From NCBI GenBank assembly GCA_913058555.1, contig CAJXRJ010000081.1, positions 1-15,857 of the forward strand: a stretch of 15,857 nt of DNA, written 5' to 3'. How positions within the stretch are numbered: position 1 is the stretch's first letter; each line of letters starts with the position of its first letter. Under the pieces are notes generated by a model. It was not told the origin of the DNA, searched no databases, and saw only the letters and a program-made list of their open reading frames with translations. This stretch comes from an uncultured bacterium (GTDB taxonomy: Bacteria > Planctomycetota > UBA1135 > GCA-002686595). Shown in pieces: positions 1 through 4,779 of this stretch. The translations under genes and the position numbers were made by a program.

Positions 1-36
1 TAGTCTCGTGGGCTCGGAGATGTGTATAAGAGACAG
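1..36 (+). other. Illumina Nextera adapter remnant (left contig end)
   Basis: Positions 3-36 are the 34-nt Nextera Read 2 transposon adapter, ending in the Tn5 mosaic end AGATGTGTATAAGAGACAG at 18-36. The first two bases, TA, match the last two bases of the i7 barcode seen in complementary form at the other end. This is library-preparation DNA, not genome, so genomic sequence starts at 37. Confidence 0.97.
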
Positions 37-51
37 CCTTGGCGCCATGGG

Positions 52-65
52 CTCAACTAGTTGAG
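52..65. repeat. 14-bp perfect palindrome
   Basis: CTCAACTAGTTGAG equals its own reverse complement. It lies in the non-coding stretch 37-228, downstream of the minus-strand gene ending at 229. It could be a protein-binding site or part of a neighbouring regulatory region lost at the contig end. Nothing else supports a function. Confidence 0.35.
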
Positions 66-181
66 GTGAGACGGTTTGCATACCTCGACCCAAATCGGGC
101 AAGGCCCGAGTAAGGCCATGCACAGCTAGATGCGGCCATTCGGAGTCACTCGAACGAACGGGCGTCACATTCTTCAATGGA

Positions 182-200
182 GCCGCGATCATCCCGCGGC
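182..200. terminator. Small GC-rich hairpin after the minus-strand operon
   Basis: GCCGCG and CGCGGC (182-187 and 195-200) can pair around a 7-nt loop, starting 29 nt beyond the stop codon of the minus-strand gene ending at 229. There is no T-run on the minus strand, and only a short TTTT further on along the plus strand. It is a weak candidate for the 3' end of the two-gene transcript. Apart from this hairpin and the palindrome at 52-65, I see nothing in 37-228. Confidence 0.3.
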
Positions 201-228
201 CACAGTTTTGGAGGCAGGTTCGATGACC

Positions 229-1542
229 CTAAACGCTCCGCCCCAGTTTCGCCAGTCGACTCTTAGCCGCAGCGCGAACAGGCCGGGCGCTCGGTGCTAG
301 CAAGCTCATGGCGAAACGATCTAGGGATCGTAGGCCTACCAATTTCTCGTCGATACAGAGCTTCACCCACTGGGCAATTGGACGATCCTGCGTCAACTTT
401 TCAAGAATTCGCCGATCTGTGCTGAGACACTCATTCAAGAGGTAAATCCACTGCTCTGGTCGCAGTGAATCCAACAACTCATTCGCACTATCCTGGGCGT
501 CGTTAGACACGCCATAGATATTGCCCAGACGCACACATAGCACAGCTGTCATGCAAATCGGAAAAGCTGGCTTCGGGATCGCAGTTCCAAGTCCACACAG
601 GATCCGCATCGGCTCAGGCTCGTTGTAGAAGTTGTTCATGCCTTCATGTGCATCAAGCACATCACGAGCTGCTGCGGAGAAGGTGCTCGATCTAAGTGCT
701 TCAGGCACATAATCGAATCCGTTCACCTTGACGAGTGCGTTCTTTAGGCCGATCGCCGCTGTCTTCTGACCTTCTGTTGATAGACCTGCATAAGCCCGAC
801 CAAGCTGCCATCTCTCTGGCCCCTTCAACTCAGGCCACATTATGGGCACGAGAATATTTGTGTTGCCGATCACATGCTCTAGCTGTGCTCCCTGTTTCGT
901 GCGCAGCAGTGCAAGCAACATGCTGATTGTCGTCTTCTTGAAGAAGTATGGAGACGAGGCCAGAGCCGCGACTTCAGCGCCAGCCGGATCTAGTGCGCGG
1001 CTTTCTAAATCCTTCCTGAAGCTGACGAATTGTACGGCGACATCGACGCTAGGGTGAGCGAGAACGCTCTTCACGCACGTGCGGAGGATGCTGACTGCAT
1101 CCTCCTGATGCATCTCCTCATCGCTAGGATTGGCGCTGTCCAGAGTTGCGAAGTGAGAGATTATCTCCAGGCTCTGGCGCATCCTCATTCCGTCTGTGGG
1201 CGTGAGCATTCCAAGGTCCTCCGCAAGCGTTATCGCTTCGTAGTCCGAGACGGCGGAAACTACATCTGAGCTTTGCGTGATATCCGTGCGGCCCAATACC
1301 TCGCCAACGAATTCAGCGCCAAGTGAAGCGACCTGTTTCTTGAGGGCTGCGATAGTTTTGGACCACAAGAACGTCGTCATCATCTCGTAGTGCTGTGCCT
1401 CGAAGGCTGAGATGATCGACGTCGTATCCCGTTGCGAAAGCTGCGTGGCATAGCCAACGATCTCATCCGCCGACCCCGCTGACGCGGGAACGATCTGAGT
1501 CTCTGATGCTGACCACAATGCTGCTTGTTCTCTTCTAGACAT
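229..1542 (-). CDS. Unrecognised protein, partner of DAC-like sensor protein
   Basis: I do not recognise this 437-residue protein. It has no signal peptide and no clear membrane span. It appears mostly alpha-helical, with short conserved-looking patches such as SSPYFFKK (about 196-203) and NNFYNEP (about 303-309), and a basic C-terminus. I chose the ATG at 1542 because it overlaps the upstream gene by only 8 bp (ATGTCTAG contains both start and stop), a layout typical of translational coupling. An ATG at 1572 would add ten residues and overlap by 38 bp. Sampled GC is about 52-55%, clearly below the 68-70% of genes further right, which suggests acquired DNA. The tight pairing with a DAC-like sensor gene suggests it is the response or effector half of a two-gene system. 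That role is inferred from context alone. Confidence 0.8.
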   Translation of the reverse strand: MSRREQAALWSASETQIVPASAGSADEIVGYATQLSQRDTTSIISAFEAQHYEMMTTFLWSKTIAALKKQVASLGAEFVGEVLGRTDITQSSDVVSAVSDYEAITLAEDLGMLTPTDGMRMRQSLEIISHFATLDSANPSDEEMHQEDAVSILRTCVKSVLAHPSVDVAVQFVSFRKDLESRALDPAGAEVAALASSPYFFKKTTISMLLALLRTKQGAQLEHVIGNTNILVPIMWPELKGPERWQLGRAYAGLSTEGQKTAAIGLKNALVKVNGFDYVPEALRSSTFSAAARDVLDAHEGMNNFYNEPEPMRILCGLGTAIPKPAFPICMTAVLCVRLGNIYGVSNDAQDSANELLDSLRPEQWIYLLNECLSTDRRILEKLTQDRPIAQWVKLCIDEKLVGLRSLDRFAMSLLAPSARPVRAAAKSRLAKLGRSV

Positions 1543-2596
1543 TTGGCATACCCGTGTATTGCGTTCGGCCATCCTGTGAACGAAACAGGACGCCCTCTAG
1601 ATCGTTGCCGATGAGGTTCTCAAGAGCAGCGAATGCACGTGAACGCGCTCCACCTTGGGCAGAGACCGCGTCACCAGTCTCGGGCAGTCGCACGAATGCT
1701 CGGAACGCGAGGACGGCAAAGTCATTCCGAACAAGAGTAATTCCATCGCTTCTGATCATGCCGGATAGTAGCTGCCCTGTGGCTACCAGCCTTGCCATTG
1801 CCTGAGCGTCACTCCTCTCAAGAAGCTCCGCAATGGCCGGTTGAAACTCCAACGGCTCGGCAAGTGTCACAGAGTCCTGAAGCGACTCTGGTACTTGGTC
1901 TCGATCGGGCCCAAGTATTGCGAGCATCGCCCCATGGGAATGCCGGAGAGTCTCGCCAATGAGCTTCTCGGCATAGGTTCTGATCGACTCCCGACCCGAT
2001 TCTGGAATACTCGACGTAGCTGCGGCAACGAATCTGCGAATCTCATCTTCTGGAGATGTATGCGTCCCCCTTGCACTAAGGAACTGGAATTCGATCTTGT
2101 CACCCCGGCCGGACCTCAGAACTGTGAGGCTCGATGCGGGGCTCTCTATCGCAATGATATCCGTGGGGTCCCCGTCAGAAAGAAGCAGATCACTGGCTGA
2201 GAGGGCCAGCGGCACCTGGTCAGCGCAGAAGAGCCCGAAGCGGATTTCCTCTGCCGAATTCTGGAGATAAATGGACCAGCCACCGGTAGCGAGTGGCGCC
2301 GCTTGCTTGAGAGCCAACGCAGCTGTACTCGCGTTAGGTTCCCCGACTCCTAGCTCGACGGAGGAGCTGCCCGGAAGTCGAGACGTCAGCGCTGCGATAT
2401 CTGTCGTCAGATAGACGGTTGGGAACAGCTGCACTCCCTCTTCGCGAAGCTCACTTAGCGAGAACACAATCTCGCAAATGCCCTCAGCCAGAGACGTCGA
2501 CTCAACCCCGTTCTTACTACAGAAATCGCTTACCTCTCCAAGGAAGCTCGAACGTGCAGAGACCGTCTTTTGAATGAGGTTGTCGGGGATGGGCAA
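1535..2596 (-). CDS. DAC-like (DACNV-type) sensor domain protein
   Basis: This 353-residue soluble protein resembles, in its C-terminal half, the diadenylate-cyclase-like sensor families (DACNV and relatives) described from nucleotide-centred conflict systems. The visible pattern is HGAMLAIL (221-228), SDGITLVRNDFAVLAFRAF (283-301), GGARSRAF (315-322) and FRSQDG (338-343). These parallel the HGG, DGA, GTRHR and SxDG elements of DisA/CdaA-type domains. The DGA motif reads DGI and the RHR motif reads RSR, so cyclase activity is doubtful and a ligand-sensing role is more likely. The N-terminal half (about 55-140, with FPTVYLTTD and GGWSIYLQ) is a separate domain I cannot name. The start is a TTG at 2596: no ATG or GTG lies nearby and no Shine-Dalgarno is visible. 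It begins 24 nt after the tRNA-Arg 3' end and overlaps the next gene by 8 bp. Confidence 0.7.
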   Translation of the reverse strand: MPIPDNLIQKTVSARSSFLGEVSDFCSKNGVESTSLAEGICEIVFSLSELREEGVQLFPTVYLTTDIAALTSRLPGSSSVELGVGEPNASTAALALKQAAPLATGGWSIYLQNSAEEIRFGLFCADQVPLALSASDLLLSDGDPTDIIAIESPASSLTVLRSGRGDKIEFQFLSARGTHTSPEDEIRRFVAAATSSIPESGRESIRTYAEKLIGETLRHSHGAMLAILGPDRDQVPESLQDSVTLAEPLEFQPAIAELLERSDAQAMARLVATGQLLSGMIRSDGITLVRNDFAVLAFRAFVRLPETGDAVSAQGGARSRAFAALENLIGNDLEGVLFRSQDGRTQYTGMPNV

Positions 2597-2620
2597 CGGG
2601 ACGTACCGCGGGACAATGAG

Positions 2621-2696
2621 TGGTACGCCCGGCGGGACTTGAACCCACGACCCTCGCTTTAGGAAAGCGATGCTCTATCCACTGAGCTACGGGCGC
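2621..2696 (-). tRNA. tRNA-Arg (anticodon CCT)
   Basis: The minus strand folds into a full cloverleaf. The acceptor stem is GCGCCCG/CGGGCGT (closing pair G-U), the D stem GCTC/GAGC, the anticodon stem TCGCT/AGCGA with loop TTCCTAA, and the T stem GTGGG/CCCGC with loop TTCAAGT. Discriminator A is followed by an encoded CCA. Anticodon CCT reads AGG arginine codons. The DAC-like gene starts 24 nt after its 3' end, so the two are probably transcribed together. A partial copy of a related tRNA-Arg(CCT) lies on the opposite strand at 3573-3618. Confidence 0.96.
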
Positions 2697-2766
2697 GTAC
2701 GCTCAGATGGTAGCCTGTGGGCGGCGCGGGGGCTAGCAGGCACCCCTGGTGATATCGTGTGAGTTG

Positions 2767-3504
2767 ATGCCACCCAAGTCGAAGACAACCGCGGAGTGCG
2801 GCCTGTGCGGTGAGACGGCGGAGCTGCAAGCCTCGCACGTCGTCCCCGAGTTCGCGTACGCGCCGATCTACGACGCCAAGCACAAGATCTACGCGATCGA
2901 CCCGCTTCGGCCTGAGCGCCAGCGGAAGATCCAGAAGGGACTACGCGAGCCGCTGCTGTGCCGAAGCTGCGAGCAGTTCCTGAACGACAAATACGAGAAG
3001 TGGTTCAAGGAGATGTGGCTCGATGACCCGCGCCCACTCCAACCGTTGGAGGTGAGGGACCGGGCGATCCTCAAGATTGTCGATCCTGCTCGATTCAAGC
3101 TCTTCCACCTGAGCGTGCTGCTGCGGGCGGACCTAGCCAAGAAGGGTCAGTGGAGCGAAGTCGATGTGGGCCCGAAGCATCGGACGAGGCTCAAGGAAAT
3201 GGTCCTCGGCCAGGATCCTGGAGAGTCTCACGAGTTTCCTGTCGTCTGCGTGCCAATCCGCTTCTCGCCTGAGAATCCGCGCCTGTTCTGGGACTTCGTG
3301 GGCCCTCCCAATCCGGGGAGGATAGAGGGAGTGCGGTTCTACGAGGTGCCGTTCGCAGCGTGCGGCTGGGTCTACATCGTGTCCTCGCACTCGACGCCGT
3401 TGATTGGCGAGGTGGCGATGCACGCTGACGGCACCCTCCCAGTGATCAAGACCCACTGGCAAGGGTTCCGGAGATGGCTCGAAGGTCGGGCTGCCTTGGC
3501 ATAG
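2767..3504 (+). CDS. HNH-like zinc-binding protein of unknown function
   Basis: The 245-residue product opens with a zinc-finger-like arrangement: C11-x2-C14, then SHVVPEF with H24 (the H-[IV]-x-P form seen at HNH-nuclease active sites), then LLCRSC with C65-x2-C68 followed by N73. I recall a family of bacterial hypothetical proteins with this same SH-x-x-PEF-x-Y plus LLC-x2-CE pattern. The remaining 170 residues carry no motif I can name. It could be a nuclease or only a structural zinc protein. I chose ATG 2767, nine residues before the first cysteine; a GTG at 2749 and TTG at 2764 are in frame. It diverges from the tRNA-Arg and lies inside the segment bounded by the tRNA fragment at 3573, so it is probable island cargo. 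GC in one sampled line is about 62%. Confidence 0.75.
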   Translation: MPPKSKTTAECGLCGETAELQASHVVPEFAYAPIYDAKHKIYAIDPLRPERQRKIQKGLREPLLCRSCEQFLNDKYEKWFKEMWLDDPRPLQPLEVRDRAILKIVDPARFKLFHLSVLLRADLAKKGQWSEVDVGPKHRTRLKEMVLGQDPGESHEFPVVCVPIRFSPENPRLFWDFVGPPNPGRIEGVRFYEVPFAACGWVYIVSSHSTPLIGEVAMHADGTLPVIKTHWQGFRRWLEGRAALA

Positions 3505-3513
3505 CCTTGTCAG

Positions 3514-3585
3514 GCCGCTCAGGAAATCACTAAACTCCTTCCCTGGAAAGGCTTACGGCCACAGAGCCAAGGTTTCCTAAGCGGC
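3514..3585. repeat. 13-bp imperfect inverted repeat overlapping tRNA fragment
   Basis: GCCGCTCAGGAAA (3514-3526) is the reverse complement of TTTCCTAAGCGGC (3573-3585) except at one position. The arms are 46 nt apart. The right arm is the anticodon-loop end of the tRNA 3' fragment. It could be a recombinase or excisionase binding arrangement, or a hairpin ending the HNH-like gene, whose stop is 10 nt before the left arm. Confidence 0.45.
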
Positions 3586-3618
3586 AGGTCACAGGTTCGA
3601 ATCCTGTCGGGCGTACCA
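3573..3618 (+). other. 3' half of a tRNA-Arg(CCT): probable attachment site
   Basis: From anticodon loop to CCA this reads as a tRNA 3' half: loop TTCCTAA, 3' anticodon strand GCGGC, variable AGGTC, T stem ACAGG/CCTGT with loop TTCGAAT, 3' acceptor strand CGGGCGT, discriminator A, CCA. There is no 5' half: the bases before the loop cannot pair with GCGGC, and no D arm or 5' acceptor strand lies upstream. Break points at the anticodon loop are typical of tyrosine integrases that use tRNA genes, which leave a displaced 3' fragment at the far end of the element. By this polarity the element lies to the left. It is not identical to the tRNA at 2621-2696 and is oppositely oriented, so those two are not a simple att pair. 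Confidence 0.65.
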
Positions 3619-4033
3619 ACCTCCTTCTTGCTTGGGCCGCCGTCTCGGGCATGGTGATGATGGGCGGCGGCGTGAATCGGAGCCGAGGGCGCCGGACCTG
3701 GGCGGCGAGGGACTCTGGCCTCTACATTGCGGGGAGCCTCCGGGATTCCCCTAAGACGGTGGGCACCACGGGGGAGGACGGGTCCATGAGCGGAAGGCTC
3801 TGGTCACCTCCCCAGGCCAGCCGTCAGGTCGAGGGTGCCCCGCGGATGACGCCTGACCGGTCGGCAGGGAGAATCCTCCATTGGGGCGGCAGGGCGAGCG
3901 GTGTTCCGGCGAGCTGAAGGCCACGACGGTTCCCAACCTCCGGGCGGGACAATCGGCTCGATCGGCCTGGGGGGCGTCCGACCTCAGCCTCGTCGCCTCG
4001 AAGTGGGGACAACACGAGGAAGGAGACGGCTTC
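3619..4033. other. Gene-less stretch, possible small RNA region
   Basis: About 415 bp follow the tRNA fragment without a convincing gene. Open frames here are short, rich in Arg, Gly and Pro, mutually overlapping and free of recognisable motifs. I looked for RNase P, tmRNA, SRP and 6S RNA signatures and found none. The stretch runs into the strong hairpin at 4034, so a plus-strand non-coding transcript is possible. It may also simply be scar sequence at an insertion boundary. Confidence 0.4.
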
Positions 4034-4066
4034 CGACCCCCTCAAGGGCGGGGGTCGTCTCGTCTT
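4034..4066 (+). terminator. Rho-independent-like terminator
   Basis: CGACCCCC (4034-4041) pairs perfectly with GGGGGTCG (4050-4057) around an 8-nt loop, followed by TCTCGTCTTT on the plus strand. The following tract is only moderately T-rich. No plus-strand protein gene precedes it within about 500 bp, so it either ends an unknown RNA or insulates the TetR promoter just downstream. Confidence 0.55.
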
Positions 4067-4097
4067 TGGCCCCCACGCCACGGCGAGGGGCTCAACC

Positions 4098-4127
4098 TTG
4101 ACCGATCGGTGTAAGTCCAGTTAGAAT
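4098..4127 (+). promoter_or_regulatory. Promoter with palindromic operator candidate for TetR gene
   Basis: TTGACC (4098-4103) and TAGAAT (4122-4127) form a good sigma70-type promoter with an 18-bp spacer. The expected start of transcription is within a few bases of the ATG at 4138, giving a leaderless or nearly leaderless mRNA. The perfect palindrome ACCGATCGGT (4101-4110) overlaps the -35 box and spacer, a natural place for autorepression by the TetR protein encoded immediately downstream. Confidence 0.55.
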
Positions 4128-4137
4128 CGCTACCGTC

Positions 4138-4725
4138 ATGGCTGGACCCGCAAAGAAATTCGACCCCGAAGTCGCGCTGGAAAGCGCCCGGGATTTGTTC
4201 TGGGAGAGGGGTTTCGACGGCACGGGCGTGAGCGATCTCGAGGGCGCCCTTGGGATCGGCCGGAAGAGCCTGTACGACACATTCGGGAGTAAGCGGGGGC
4301 TCTTCCTGCGCGCCCTGGAGAAGTACGTGGACACGGTCATTGACCGGATCTGCGGCCGCCTTGAGAGCCGAACGGGGCCAGCGATCGAGAACCTCGAGCA
4401 AGCGCTCTCGAAGCTCGGCGAATACCACGGATCCGGGAAAAGCGACGGGTGCCTTTTGGGCGTGGCCATGGGTCAAGCCTGCCGCGGCGACGAAGAGCTC
4501 ACGGCCATCCTGCGGAGCTACCTGGCGCGACTTGAGAAGGCCCTCGAGAGCGCGATTCGCCGGGGAATCGATGAAGGTGGGATCCGCAGCGGGGTACGGG
4601 CCAAAGACGCCGCCCGGAACCTCGTTGCCGTCACCCAAGGCATGGCCCTGCTCGGGCGCGTAGACGCAGGCCGGGCCACCCAGAGATCGATCGTACGGGC
4701 GGCACTGAATTCACTTCGCGACTGA
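4138..4725 (+). CDS. TetR/AcrR family transcriptional regulator
   Basis: The 195-residue protein has the TetR N-terminal helix-turn-helix: ALESARDLFWERGFDGTGVSDLEGALGIGRKSLYDTFGSKRGLFLRAL spans about residues 13-60, with the recognition-helix region GRKSLYDTFGSKRGLF. The C-terminal ligand-binding half contains GCLLGVAMGQACRGDEE (about 102-118), a pattern common in TetR subgroups near redox or detoxification genes. It probably binds the palindrome in its own promoter and may control the serine hydrolase gene 54 bp downstream on the same strand. An Old Yellow Enzyme lies about 3 kb further on, and NemR-type TetR proteins regulate such enzymes elsewhere, but the distance and opposite strand make that link weak. 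The ligand is unknown. Confidence 0.93.
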   Translation: MAGPAKKFDPEVALESARDLFWERGFDGTGVSDLEGALGIGRKSLYDTFGSKRGLFLRALEKYVDTVIDRICGRLESRTGPAIENLEQALSKLGEYHGSGKSDGCLLGVAMGQACRGDEELTAILRSYLARLEKALESAIRRGIDEGGIRSGVRAKDAARNLVAVTQGMALLGRVDAGRATQRSIVRAALNSLRD

Positions 4726-4779
4726 TTCCGGTCGCGCAGACTCCCAAGCCCCCGGGGTACATCGCCGGGGCACTACACC

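Noticed and set aside
3505..3618. tRNA-Arg(CCT) interrupted by a group I intron
   Set aside because: Such introns occur in tRNA-Arg(CCT) of some bacteria. Here only about 70 nt separate the gene stop from the fragment, no 5' tRNA half or D arm is present, and there is no room for an intron core.
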